Source: Arenicola marina (taxonomy: Eukaryota > Annelida > Polychaeta > Arenicolidae). Taken from it: DNA of 64,000 nt. The stretch spans positions 42,686,811-42,750,810 of the forward strand of contig OZ025255.1 of assembly GCA_964019135.1 (NCBI GenBank). Reading direction: 5' to 3'. The position numbers and the translations under genes were made by a program. The notes beneath the pieces are model-generated. The model was not told the DNA's origin, did no database searches, and saw nothing but the letters and a program-made list of their open reading frames with translations. Positions 48,101 through 58,800 of this stretch are shown piece after piece (position 1 is the first letter of the stretch; the number at the start of each line of letters is the position of its first letter).

Positions 48101-49310
48101 TCTGCTGGGTCTTCACTGAGCGACACAGACAGAGAGACTAGATTGGACGGTGGGGTGTGGGGGCAGACAGCGAGACTGGGGGGTAGGACACAAGACAGAG
48201 AGACTAGACTGGGGGGTGGGGTGTGGGGGCAGACAGCGAGACTGGGGGGTAGGACACAGACAGAGAGACTGGACTGGGGGGTGGGGTGTGGGGGCAGACA
48301 GCGAGACTGGGGGGTAGGACACAGACACAGAGACTGGACTGGGGGGGGGGGTCCTCGGGGTCGCCCATGTCAGCCACCTCCCTGTTACACCAGTCCTCCA
48401 GCTCCCTCTGCCGGGTCTTCACTGCGGGACACAGACAGAGAGACTAGACTGGGGGGTGGGGTGTGGGGGCAGACAGCGAGACTGGGGGGTAGGACACAGA
48501 CACAGAGGCTGGACTGGGGGGGGGTCCTCGGGGTCGCCCATGTCAGCCACCTCCCTGTTACACCAGTCCTCCAGCTCCCTCTGCCGGGTCTTCACTGCGG
48601 GACACAGACAGAGAGACTAGACTGGGGGGTGGGGTGTGGGGGCAGACAGCGAGACTGGGGGGTAGGACACAGACACAGAGGCTGGACTGGGGGGTTCCTC
48701 GGGGTCGCCCATGTCAGCCACCTCCCTGTTACACCAGTCCTCCAGCTCCCTCTGCTGGGTCTTCACTGCGGGACACAGACAGAGAGACTAGACTGGGGGG
48801 TGGGGTGTGGGGGCAGACAGCGAGACTGGAGGGTAGGACACAGACACAGAGACTGGACTGGGGGGTGGGGGGGTCCTCGGGGTCGCCCATGTCGGCCACC
48901 TCCCTGTTACACCAGTCCTCCAGCTCCCTCTGCTGGGTCTTCACTGCGGGACACAGACAGAGACACTAGACTGGGGGGGTGGGGTGTGGGGGCAGACAGC
49001 GAGACTGGGGGGTAGGGCACAGACACAGAGACTTGACTGGGAGGCGGGGGGTTCCTCGGGGTCGCCCATGTCAGCCACCTCCCTGTTACACCAGTCCTCC
49101 AGCTCCCTCTGCCGGGTCTTCACTGCGGGACACAGACAGAGAGACTAGACTGGGGGGTGGGGTGTGGGGGCAGACAGCGAGACTGGGGGGTAGGGCACAG
49201 ACACAGAGACTTGACTGGGAGGCGGGGGGTTCCTCGGGGTCACCCATGTCAGCCACCTCCCTGTTACACCAGTCCTCAAGCTCCCTCGGCCGGGTCTTCA
49301 CTGCGGGACA
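45115..49310 (-). repeat. Array of partial ythdc2 exons: 20 copies of a 3' splice site plus the first half of the linker exon
   Basis: Compound units of about 174-305 bp. On the minus strand each has several pyrimidine-rich blocks (CCCCCCAGTCTAGTCTCTCT, TGTCTGTGTCCCGCAG), then TGAAGACCCAGCAGAGGGAG and the following bases to GACGACCCCGAGGA, and then returns to intron-like CCCCCCAGTCC blocks. Copies of the acceptor lie near 45356, 45541, 45780, 45960, 46199, 46375, 46620, 46927, 47103, 47284, 47523, 47703, 47942, 48118, 48421, 48596, 48772, 48948, 49123 and 49297. A stretch of about 1.7 kb is itself duplicated (offset 1743 bp, for example 45820 against 47563). Confidence 0.93.
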
Positions 49311-49512
49311 CGCCACAATGTAAAGGGTCAAGGTAGAGAGGAGCCAAGTCTCCAGGAGAAAACCCCTATTATTTGCGAAACAACACGTTGGATGCTTGAG
49401 CTGGACTAGCATAGCACATATCACTTCAATGAAAGTTATAATAAATAGTATAAATAACTATGTCTCACAAGATATGAACATAGTTACAACATACTAGAAA
49501 AGTATGGCTCAC

Positions 49513-49565
49513 CTTTGTTGAGATCTTTCTTGAACTTATTCATCTGTTTATTGCTGTAGTTTGTA
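49513..49565 (-). CDS. ythdc2: ythdc2 exon: lysine-rich segment
   Basis: A 53-bp exon between TAATTACAG and GTGAGC. It contributes one base to a leucine codon started in the previous exon, then TNYSNKQMNKFKKDLNK, then one base of the next valine. The TNYSNKQM..FKK pattern corresponds to the lysine-rich segment after the EDIL motif of YTHDC2. It is too short to be seen by length alone. The identification rests on phase, splice sites and position between two clear exons. Confidence 0.88.
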
Positions 49566-49787
49566 CTGTAATTATAACAAGCAAAGAAGTGAGTATAAGT
49601 TACGTTGTGGGCTGATCATGACAAGAGGTATATGTGAGATACCTTGACTTGTGTGCTAATCTGATGGCAGCGCAATAAAAAAAGACAAGACATCTGTCCA
49701 GTATCATTCAAACGTGCCGTAAGTGAAATACTATTACAGCCAACAAACTTTTGTCCCGTGTTTCATCCATTTCGATCATCAACTCAC

Positions 49788-49842
49788 AGTTTGAGGATAT
49801 CTTCCAAGAAAAACTCTTGAACTTCAAACAGCTTCCCCGGGA
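49788..49842 (-). CDS. ythdc2: ythdc2 exon: end of helicase lobe 1
   Basis: A 55-bp exon between TTTTCTTTTCAG and GTGAGT. Together with the G of the previous exon it encodes VPGKLFEVQEFFLEDILK and two bases of leucine. The G(K/R).FEV.E.FLEDIL pattern is the strongly conserved segment that ends the first RecA-like lobe in DEAH helicases of this subfamily. Confidence 0.92.
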
Positions 49843-49964
49843 CTGAAAAGAAAACAAGAGCCAGTCATGGATCTATTGTGTTAAGTGGCAAGTACCATGA
49901 AACTTGTGATCACAGACGCGGAGATCAACCACCGACCACTGAACGATCAGAAGGTGGAGCGGGT

Positions 49965-50888
49965 GACTGACTCACTGACCGTGGGTGACGGGTGACTGAC
50001 TCACTGACCGTTGATGACGGGGGGTGACTCACTGACCGTTGATGACGGGGGGTGACTCACTGACCGTTGATGACGGGGGGTGCCTCACTGACCGTGGGTG
50101 ACGGGGGGTGACTCACTGACCGTTGATGACGGGGGGTGACTCACTGACCGTTGGTGACGGGTGACTGACTCACTGACCGTTGATGACGGGGGGTGACTCA
50201 CTGACCGTGGGTGACGGGTGACTGACTCACTGACCGTTGATGACGGGGGGTGACTCACTGACCGTGGGTGACGGGTGACTGACTCACTGACCGTTGATGA
50301 CGGGGGGTGACTCACTGACCGTTGATGACGGGGGGTGACTCACTGACCGTTGATGACGGGGGGTGCCTCACTGACCGTGGGTGACGGGGGGTGACTCACT
50401 GACCGTTGATGACGGGGGGTGACTCACTGACCGTTGGTGACGGGTGACTGACTCACTGACCGTTGATGACGGGTGACTGACTCACTGACCGTTGATGACG
50501 GGGGGTGACTCACTGACCGTTGATGACGGGTGACTGACTCACTGACCGTTGATGACGGGTGGTGACTCACTGACCGTTGATGACGGGGGGTGACTCACTG
50601 ACCGTTGATGACGGGTGACTGACTCACTGACCGTTGATGACGGGGGGTGACTCACTGACCGTTGATGACGGGTGACTGACTCACTGACCGTTGATGACGG
50701 GTGACTGACTCACTGACCGTTGATGACGGGGGGTGACTCACTGACCGTTGATGACGGGTGACTGACTCACTGACCGTTGAATGCGGGTGACTGACTCACT
50801 GACTGTTGGTGACGGGTGACTGACTCACTGACCGTTGATGACGGGGGGTGACTCACTGACCGTTGATGACGGGGGGTGACTCACTGAC
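49965..50888 (-). repeat. 28/29-bp minisatellite, about 32 units, copying a ythdc2 exon end and its 5' splice site
   Basis: On the minus strand each unit contains CCCGTCATCAACG followed by GTCAGTGAGTCAC. The first part is the last 13 bases of the exon ending at 50889 (coding P-V-I-N) and the second its donor. Two length variants alternate: CCGTTGATGACGGGGGGTGA and CCGTTGATGACGGGTGACTG on the plus strand, each followed by CTCACTGA. The intron thus carries about 32 extra copies of the GTCAGTGAG donor. Confidence 0.94.
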
Positions 50889-51045
50889 CGTTGATGACGG
50901 GGCAGCCGCCGTAGTAGTTGGAGAAGAGCTGGACGTTGAGGGCGGCACTCATGAGGACGACTTTGAGGTTCTTCTGTCGGGGCAGCAGATCCCTCAGCGC
51001 CGCCACCAGGAAGTCACTGAAGCGATCCCGCTCGTGGATCTCATC
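50889..51045 (-). CDS. ythdc2: ythdc2 exon: DEIH box and motif III
   Basis: A 157-bp exon with acceptor GACCCCTTCAG and donor GTCAGTGAG. It encodes DEIHERDRFSDFLVAALRD, then LLPRQKNLKVVLMSAALN, then VQLFSNYYGGCPVIN and one base. DEIH is helicase motif II (Walker B, Mg-ATP hydrolysis). SAAL occupies the place of motif III, which is SAT in most DEAH proteins; an SAA form is what I remember for YTHDC2. The end of this exon and its donor have been amplified into the 28/29-bp array directly downstream in the intron. Confidence 0.95.
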
Positions 51046-51346
51046 CTGAAGGGGTCAAGGGGCGTGTCACACGGGGCTCCAGAGGCGTGGGATATGTGGG
51101 TCAAGGGGAGTGATATAAATAGATCAAGGGGCGTGTCACACAGGGGTCCATGGGCGTGCTACAAAAGGGCGAGGGATATTTGGCTTTAATGACCGTATTT
51201 AAAGGGGTCATTTACTGGATTCGGATATCACTCATGCGCTAATAACAACATATAAATATTGTATAACAAGAGCATATTGTAATTGTATTGCCCCTCGGTG
51301 GTGAGGTATCTATATGACGTCACTGGTTGTAGACGTCGTAACGTAC
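51046..51346 (-). other. ythdc2 intron
   Basis: About 300 bp. Near 51050-51170 (plus strand) a short imperfect repeat of GGGGCGTGTCACACGGGGCT type occurs two to three times. Nothing else is seen. Confidence 0.75.
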
Positions 51347-51449
51347 CACGATGACGTGTGTGACGGTTGTCATGGAGCTGTCTCCGCCCATCAGCGTCCG
51401 CAGCAGGACGCCATTGGTGCAGAACGTCAACAGGGTCTTGGGAGAAACT
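51347..51449 (-). CDS. ythdc2: ythdc2 exon: helicase motif Ib region
   Basis: A 103-bp exon between CTCCCGCACAG and GTACGT. The first base completes an arginine codon. It then encodes VSPKTLLTFCTNGVLLRT and LMGGDSSMTTVTHVIV, which runs directly into the DEIH exon. The T.FCT.GVLLR.L pattern is the conserved motif Ib region of DEAH-box helicases, involved in RNA contact. Phases fit on both sides. Confidence 0.94.
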
Positions 51450-51933
51450 CTGTGCGGGAGAAACAACAATTCTCCAATTCAGCAATTCGCGTCTCATTTG
51501 TATATCGATATTAGTGGAAAGATTGGTTTGGCACTACTGTTAATAGCACACAAAGTAAAGCGAAGTGAACGAAGCCGAAACTTGTTCATGATAAAACCTT
51601 AACTGCCAAATAGTAAATAAATATTGTCTACAAAAAAGTAATTTACAATTTGTTAAAAGAACAATTGTAGTCGTGTCCTGCCACCTGTCACCAACGGTCC
51701 TAAATGTCGTAAATACTTAATAATCAGTGCTGCGATTTCAAAAACATTTAAATAACATTTAGATACGCGCAGCAATAAACTCAGATCTCAATTTCCACAA
51801 CTCACTGACGTCACCACGAGAACCGGATTCTCGAACAATACGATGTCTCAGTCCAAGATCTTTTTCAGTCTGCGACAGATATTCAAGTAACCATCATACA
51901 TACAGGAAACACTGCGGACTGTCCAGCCCTTAC
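51450..51933 (-). other. ythdc2 intron, unique
   Basis: About 480 bp of AT-rich unique DNA. No tandem repeat or RNA gene is seen. Confidence 0.75.
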
Positions 51934-52100
51934 CTGCTCTCCAGCCTGATCTGGTAGCCGACGGTCTGTCCGACCTTCTCGCCCCTCTCAGCCGCCACCC
52001 GCTCGGCCATGCTGAGGGCCGCCAGCCGCCGGGGCTGCGTGCAGAAGATACGGCACGGCCGGCCCTGGGCCTGGCAGTCGTCCAGGATCATCTGCGGCAC
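51934..52100 (-). CDS. ythdc2: ythdc2 exon: helicase motif Ia
   Basis: A 167-bp exon between GTGGCTCCAG and GTAAGG. It begins in phase 0 and encodes [19 protein letters not shown], then [19 protein letters not shown], then [17 protein letters not shown] plus two bases. TQPRR is motif Ia, and V(A)ERV..ERGE..G..VGY.IR is the DEAH-family core. In mammals YTHDC2 is a 3'-to-5' RNA helicase that binds m6A RNA through a C-terminal YTH domain and works with MEIOC at meiotic entry. Whether the mollusc-like protein does the same is inference. Confidence 0.96.
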
Positions 52101-52130
52101 CTGGAGCCACAACAACGGCTCGTACACTCA

Positions 52131-52225
52131 CTGGTGGGCGGTGGGTGGATGGTGGGTGGGTGGTGGGTGGATGGGCGGTGGGTGGCTAGGTGGGTGATGG
52201 ATAATTGAAGGGGTGGGTGGATGGG
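52131..52225. repeat. GGTGGGTGGATGG simple repeat in a ythdc2 intron
   Basis: Irregular GGTGGGTGGATGG and GGTGGCTAGG units just outside the SINE tail. G-rich on the plus strand, so pyrimidine-rich on the sense strand of the gene. Confidence 0.85.
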
Positions 52226-52419
52226 TGTTTAAATTGAAATGTTGGTGTTTTAGGCCGCTTTTGTGCACATGAAGACTAAATTGGGCCAAGGAACCTCGCG
52301 GGACGATGAAGGATGCAGGGATAAAAAAAAGGCCCCATATAAGGTGCCCGGGCCCGGATTCGAACCCAGGACCTATAGATCTGCGGTCTAGTGCGCTAAC
52401 CACTACACCAGAGAGCCAT
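52214..52419 (-). mobile_element. tRNA-derived SINE inserted in a ythdc2 intron
   Basis: On the minus strand the head GGCTCTCTGGTGTAGTGGTT (A box GTGTAGTGGTT) is followed by AGCGCACTAGACCGCAGAT and the B box GGTTCGAATCC, making a near-complete tRNA shape of about 72 bases. A non-tRNA body (CCTTATATGGGGCC and further) ends in GGCCTAAAACACCAACATTT. The element is in the same orientation as the gene and its head starts only about 15 bp after the 5' splice site of the Walker A exon. It shares its tail with the fragment at 1711-1745. Confidence 0.85.
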
Positions 52420-52434
52420 GACAAACTGACGTAC

Positions 52435-52640
52435 TTGGGTCGTTTTTCCCGAGCCTGTCTCCCCGGCCACCAAGACGACCTTGTTCTCATTGATGACCTT
52501 GGTGATCTCATCCTTCATCATGTAGACGGGTAGCGTCTGACGGAAGGATGCCAGGTCCGAGGGGCCCCTAGGGGGCGGCACCTGCGGGACGCCGTTGTTA
52601 AGGCGACCGGTCGTCGTCTTATTAAAGTCACGCGCCATGC
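52435..52640 (-). CDS. ythdc2: ythdc2 exon: pre-helicase linker and Walker A
   Basis: A 206-bp exon with acceptor CGTGGTTTCAG (rather few pyrimidines) and donor GTACGT. Two leading bases GC need one base from the previous exon. It then encodes MARDFNKTTTGRLNNGVPQ, then PRGPSDLASFRQTLPVY, then MKDEITKVINENKVVLVA, then GETGSGKTTQ. The last is helicase motif I (Walker A, ATP binding). The GRLNNG.PQ.P..RG....FRQ.LPV pattern before it is the family-specific linker of YTHDC2. The N-terminal R3H domain and start codon are not in the window. The methionine near the exon start is internal and I do not take it as the initiator, because the upstream linker residues seem to be present in the 74-bp array. 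Confidence 0.96.
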
Positions 52641-52825
52641 CTGAAACCACGCGTCAAAGACCTTAGGCAAACAGTCAAGACAAGCGTCAGCCATGATAAG
52701 CAACCTGCACGGTTGCGAACAAAATGGCTTTGGGCTATAAACGGTCTACGATTTATGTCAATTGAACAAGCACATGTGACGTCTTCAGCGTCTATGTCAC
52801 GTGTGATGGCTGTGACTGTGTCCTG

Positions 52826-55800
52826 CCTATCTGTCTGTCTGTGTGTCTGTCCGTATGTACCTTCATTGTACTGACTGCGCTCGGTGCGTGGCTGCAGGTC
52901 CTGTCTGTGTGTCTGTCCGTATGTACCTTCATTGTACTGACTGCGCTCGGTGCGTGGCTGCAGGTCCTGTCTGTCTGTCTGTGTGTCTGTCCGTATGTAC
53001 CTTCATTGTACTGACTGCGCTCGGTGCGTGGCTGAAGGTCCTGTCTGTCTGTCTGTGTGTCTGACCGTATGTACCTTCATTGTACTGACTGCGCTCGGTG
53101 CGTGGCTGCAGGTCCTGTCTGTCTGTCTGTGTGTCTGTCCGTATGTACCTTCATTGTACTGACTGCGCTCGGTGCGTGGCTGCAGGTCCTGTCTGTCTGT
53201 CTGTGTGTCTGACCGTATGTACCTTCATTGTACTGACTGCGCTCGGTGCGTGGCTGCAGGTCCTGTCTGTCTGTCTGTGTGTCTGTCCGTATGTACCTTC
53301 ATTGTACTGACTGCGCACGGTGCGTGGCTGCAGGTCCTGTCTGTCTGTCTGTGTGTCTGACCGTATGTACCTTCATTGTACTGACTGCGCTCGGTGCGTG
53401 GCTGCAGGTCCTGTCTGTCTGTCTGTGTGTCTGACCGTATGTACCTTCATTGTACTGACTGCGCTCGGTGCGTGGCTGCAGGTCCTGTCTGTCTGTCTGT
53501 GTGTCTGTCCGTATGTACCTTCATTGTACTGACTGCGCTCGGTGCGTGACTGCAGGTCCTGTCTGTCTGTCTGTGTGTCTGTCCGTATGTACCTTCATTG
53601 TACTGACTGCGCTCGGTGCGTGACTGCAGGTCCTGTCTGTCTGTCTGTGTGTCTGTCCGTATGTACCTTCATTGTACTGACTGCGCTCGGTGCGTGGCTG
53701 AAGGTCCTGTCTGTCTGTCTGTGTGTCTGTCCGTATGTACCTTCATTGTACTGACTGCGCTCGGTGCGTGGCTGCAGGTCCTGTCTGTCTGTCTGTGTGT
53801 CTGACCGTATGTACCTTCATTGTACTGACTGCGCTCGGTGCGTGGCTGCAGGTCCTGTCTGTCTGTCTGTGTGTCTGTCCGTATGTACCTTCATTGTACT
53901 GACTGCGCTCGGTGCGTGGCTGCAGGTCCTGTCTGTCTGTCTGTGTGTCTGACCGTATGTACCTTCATTGTACTGACTGCGCTCGGTGCGTGGCTGCAGG
54001 TCCTGTCTGTCTGTCTGTGTGTCTGTCCGTATGTACCTTCATTGTACTGACTGCGCTCGGTGCGTGGCTGCAGGTTCCGTCTGTCTGTCTGTGTGTCTGT
54101 CCGTATGTACCTTCATTGTACTGACTGCGCTCGGTGCGTGGCTGCAGGTCCTGTCTGTGTGTCTGTGTGTCTGTCCGTATGTACCTTCATTGTACTGACT
54201 GCGCTCGGTGCGTGGCTGAAGGTCCTGTCTGTCTGTCTGTGTGTCTGTCCGTATGTACCTTCATTGTACTGACTGCGCTCGGTGCGTGGCTGCAGGTCCT
54301 GTCTGTCTGTCTGTGTGTCTGTCCGTACGTACCTTCATTGTACTGACTGCGCTCGGTGCGTGGCTGCAGGTCCTGTCTCTCTGTCTGTGTGTCTGTCCGT
54401 ATGTACCATCATTGTACTGACTGCGCTCGGTGCGTGGCTGCAGGTCCTGTCTGTCTGTCTGTGTGTCTGTCCGTATGTACCTTCATTGTACTGACTGCGC
54501 TCGGTGCGTGGCTGCAGGTCCTGTCTGTCTGTCTGTGTGTCTGTCCGTACGTACCTTCATTGTACTGACTGCGCTCGGTGCGTGGCTGAAGGTCCTGTCT
54601 GTCTGTCTGTGTGTCTGTCCGTATGTACCTTCATTGTACTGACTGCGCTCGGTGCGTGGCTGCAGGTCCTGTCTGTCTGTCTGTGTGTCTGTCCCTATGT
54701 ACCTTCATTGTACTGACTGCGCTCGGTGCGTGGCTGCAGGTCCTGTCTGTCTGTCTGTGTCTGCCCGTATGTACCTTCATTGTACTGACTGCGCTCGGTG
54801 CGTGGCTGCAGGTCCTGTCTGTCTGTCTGTGTGTCTGTCCGTACGTACCTTCATTGTACTGACTGCGCTCGGTGCGTGGCTGAAGGTCCTGTCTGTCTGT
54901 CTGTGTGTCTGTCCGTATGTACCTTCATTGTACTGACTGCGCTCGGTGCGTGGCTGCAGGTCCTGTCTGTCTGTCTGTGTGTCTGTCCGTATGTACCTTC
55001 ATTGTACTGACTGCGCTCGGTGCGTGGCTGCAGGTCCTGTCTGTCTGTCTGTGTCTGCCCGTATGTACCTTCATTGTACTGACTGCGCTCGGTGCGTGGC
55101 TGCAGGTCCTGTCTGTCTGTCTGTGTGTCTGTCCGTATGTACCTTCATTGTACTGACTGCGCTCGGTGCGTGGCTGAAGGTCCTGTCTGTCTGTCTGTCT
55201 GTGTGTGTGTCTGACCGTATGTACCTTCATTGTACTGACTGCGCTCGGTGCGTGGCTGCAGGTCCTGTCTGTCTGTCTGTGTGTCTGTCCGTATGTACCT
55301 TCATTGTACTGACTGCGCTCGGTGCGTGGCTGAAGGTCCTGTCTGTCTGTCTGTGTGTCTGACCGTATGTACCTTCATTGTACTGACTGCGCTCGGTGCG
55401 TGGCTGAAGGTCCTGTCTGTCTGTCTGTGTGTCTGTCCGTACGTACCTTCATTGTACTGACTGCGCTCGGTGCGTGGCTGAAGGTCCTGTCTGTCTGTCT
55501 GCGTGTCTGTCCGTATGTACCTTCATTGTACTGACTGTGCTCGGTGCGTGGCTGCAGGTCCTGTCTGTCTGTCTGTGTGTCTGTCCGTATGTACCTTCAT
55601 TGTACTGACTGCGCTCGGTGCGTGGCTGAAGGTCCTGTCTGTCTGTCTGTGTGTCTGTCCGTATGTACCTTCATTGTACTGACTGCGCTCGGTGCGTGGC
55701 TGCAGGTCCTGTCTGTCTGTCTGTGTGTCTGACCGTATGTACCTTCATTGTACTGACTGCGCACGGTGCGTGGCTGCAGGTCCTGTCTGTCTGTCTGTGT

Positions 55801-58800
55801 GTCTGACCGTATGTACCTTCATTGTACTGACTGCGCTCGGTGCGTGGCTGCAGGTCCTGTCTGTCTGTCTATGTGTCTGACCGTATGTACCTTCATTGTA
55901 CTGACTGCGCTCGGTGCGTGGCTGCAGGTCCTGTCTGTCTGTCTGTGTGTCTGACCGTATGTACCTTCATTGTACTGACTGCGCTCGGTGCGTGGCTGAA
56001 GGTCCTGTCTGTCTGTCTGCGTGTCTGTCCGTATGTACCTTCATTGTACTGACTGTGCTCGGTGCGTGGCTGCAGGTCCTGTCTGTCTGTGTGTGTGTCT
56101 GTCCGTATGTACCTTCATTGTACTGACTGCGCTCGGTGCGTGGCTGCAGGTCCTGTCTGTCTGTCTGTGTGTCTGACCGTATGTACCTTCATTGTACTGA
56201 CTGCGCTCGGTGCGTGGCTGAAGGTCCTGTCTGTCTGTGTGTGTGTCTGTCCGTATGTACCTTCATTGTACTGACTGCGCTCGGTGCGTGGCTGCAGGTC
56301 CTGTCTGTCTGTCTGTGTGTCTGACCGTATGTACCTTCATTGTACTGACTGCGCTCGGTGCGTGGCTGCAGGTCCTGTCTGTCTGTCTGTGTGTCTGACC
56401 GTATGTACCTTCATTGTACTGACTGCGCTCGGTGCGTGGCTGCAGGTCCTGTCTGTCTGTCTGTGTGTCTGTCCGTATGTACCTTCATTGTACTGACTGC
56501 GCTCGGTGCGTGGCTGCAGGTCCCGTCTGTCTGTCTGTGTGTCTGACCGTATGTACCTTCATTGTACTGACTGCGCTCGGTGCGTGGCTGCAGGTCCTGT
56601 CTGTCTGTCTGTGTGTCTGTCCGTATGTACCTTCATTGTACTGACTGCGCTCGGTGCGTGGCTGAAGGTCCTGTCTGTCTGTCTGTGTGTCTGTCCGTAT
56701 GTACCTTCATTGTACTGACTGCGCTCGGTGCGTGGCTGCAGGTCCTGTCTGTCTGTCTGTGTGTCTGTCCGTATGTACCTTCATTGTACTGACTGCGCTC
56801 GGTGCGTGGCTGCAGGTCCTGTCTGTCTGTCTGTGTGTCTGTCCGTATGTATCTTCATTGTACTGACTGCGCACGGTGCGTGGCTGCAGGTCCTGTCTGT
56901 CTGTCTGTGTGTCTGTCCGTATGTATCTTCATTGTACTGACTGCGCTCGGTGCGTGGCTGCAGGTCCTGTCTGTGTGTCTGTGTGTCTGTCCGTATGTAT
57001 CTTCATTGTACTGACTGCGCTCGGTGCGTGGCTGCAGGTCCTGTCTGTCTGTCTGTGTGTCTGTCCGTATGTATCTTCATTGTACTGACTGCGCTCGGTG
57101 CGTGGCTGCAGGTCCTGTCTGTCTGTCTGTGTGTCTGTCCGTATGTATCTTCATTGTACTGACTGCGCTCGGTGCGTGGCTGCAGGTCCTGTCTGTGTGT
57201 CTGTGTGTCTGTCCGTATGTACCTTCATTGTACTGACTGCGCTCGGTGCGTGGCTGCAGGTCCTGTCTGTCTGTCTGTGTGTCTGTCCGTATGTACCTTC
57301 ATTGTACTGACTGCGCACGGTGCGTGGCTGCAGGTCCTGTCTGTCTGTCTGTGTCTGTCCGTATGTACCTTCATTGTACTGACTGCGCTCGGTGCGTGGC
57401 TGCAGGTCCTGTCTGTCTGTCTGTGTGTCTGTCCGTATGTACCTTCATTGTACTGACTGCGCACGGTGCGTGGCTGCAGGTCCTGTCTGTCTGTCTGTGT
57501 CTGTCCGTATGTACCTTCATTGTACTGACTGCGCTCGGTGCGTGACTGCAGGTCCTGTCTGTCTGTCTGTGTGTCTGTCCGTATGTACCTTCATTGTACT
57601 GACTGCGCTCGGTGCGTGGCTGAAGGTCCTGTCTGTCTGTCTGTGTGTCTGTCCGTATGTACCTTCATTGTACTGACTGCGCTCGGTGCGTGGCTGCAGG
57701 TCCTGTCTGTCTGTCTGTGTGTCTGACCGTATGTACCTTCATTGTACTGACTGCGCACGGTGCGTGGCTGCAGGTCCTGTCTGTCTGTCTGCGTGTCTGT
57801 CCGTATGTACCTTCATTGTACTGACTGTGCTCGGTGCGTGGCTGCAGGTCCTGTCTGTCTGTCTGTGTGTCTGACCGTATGTACCTTCATTGTACTGACT
57901 GCGCTCGGTGCGTGGCTGCAGGTCCTGTCTGTCTGTCTGTGTGTCTGACCGTATGTACCTTCATTGTACTGACTGCGCTCGGTGCGTGGCTGAAGGTCCT
58001 GTCTGTCTGTCTGCGTGTCTGTCCGTATGTACCTTCATTGTACTGACTGTGCTCGGTGCGTGGCTGCAGGTCCTGTCTGTCTGTGTGTGTGTCTGTCCGT
58101 ATGTACCTTCATTGTACTGACTGCGCTCGGTGCGTGGCTGCAGGTCCTGTCTGTCTGTCTGTGTGTCTGACCGTATGTACCTTCATTGTACTGACTGCGC
58201 TCGGTGCGTGGCTGAAGGTCCTGTCTGTCTGTGTGTGTGTCTGTCCGTATGTACCTTCATTGTACTGACTGCGCTCGGTGCGTGGCTGCAGGTCCTGTCT
58301 GTCTGTCTGTGTGTCTGACCGTATGTACCTTCATTGTACTGACTGCGCTCGGTGCGTGGCTGCAGGTCCTGTCTGTCTGTCTGTGTGTCTGACCGTATGT
58401 ACCTTCATTGTACTGACTGCGCTCGGTGCGTGGCTGCAGGTCCTGTCTGTCTGTCTGTGTGTCTGTCCGTATGTACCTTCATTGTACTGACTGCGCTCGG
58501 TGCGTGGCTGCAGGTCCCGTCTGTCTGTCTGTGTGTCTGACCGTATGTACCTTCATTGTACTGACTGCGCTCGGTGCGTGGCTGCAGGTCCTGTCTGTCT
58601 GTCTGTGTGTCTGTCCGTATGTACCTTCATTGTACTGACTGCGCTCGGTGCGTGGCTGAAGGTCCTGTCTGTCTGTCTGTGTGTCTGTCCGTATGTACCT
58701 TCATTGTACTGACTGCGCTCGGTGCGTGGCTGCAGGTCCTGTCTGTCTGTCTGTGTGTCTGTCCGTATGTACCTTCATTGTACTGACTGCGCTCGGTGCG

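Noticed and set aside
51228..51497. An 89-codon minus-strand frame beginning MRRELLNW
   Set aside because: It is a wrong-frame shadow of the ythdc2 exon at 51347-51449.
52345..52419. Functional tRNA gene in the ythdc2 intron
   Set aside because: The head is close to tRNA shape but continues into a SINE body and tail shared with another site (1711-1745).
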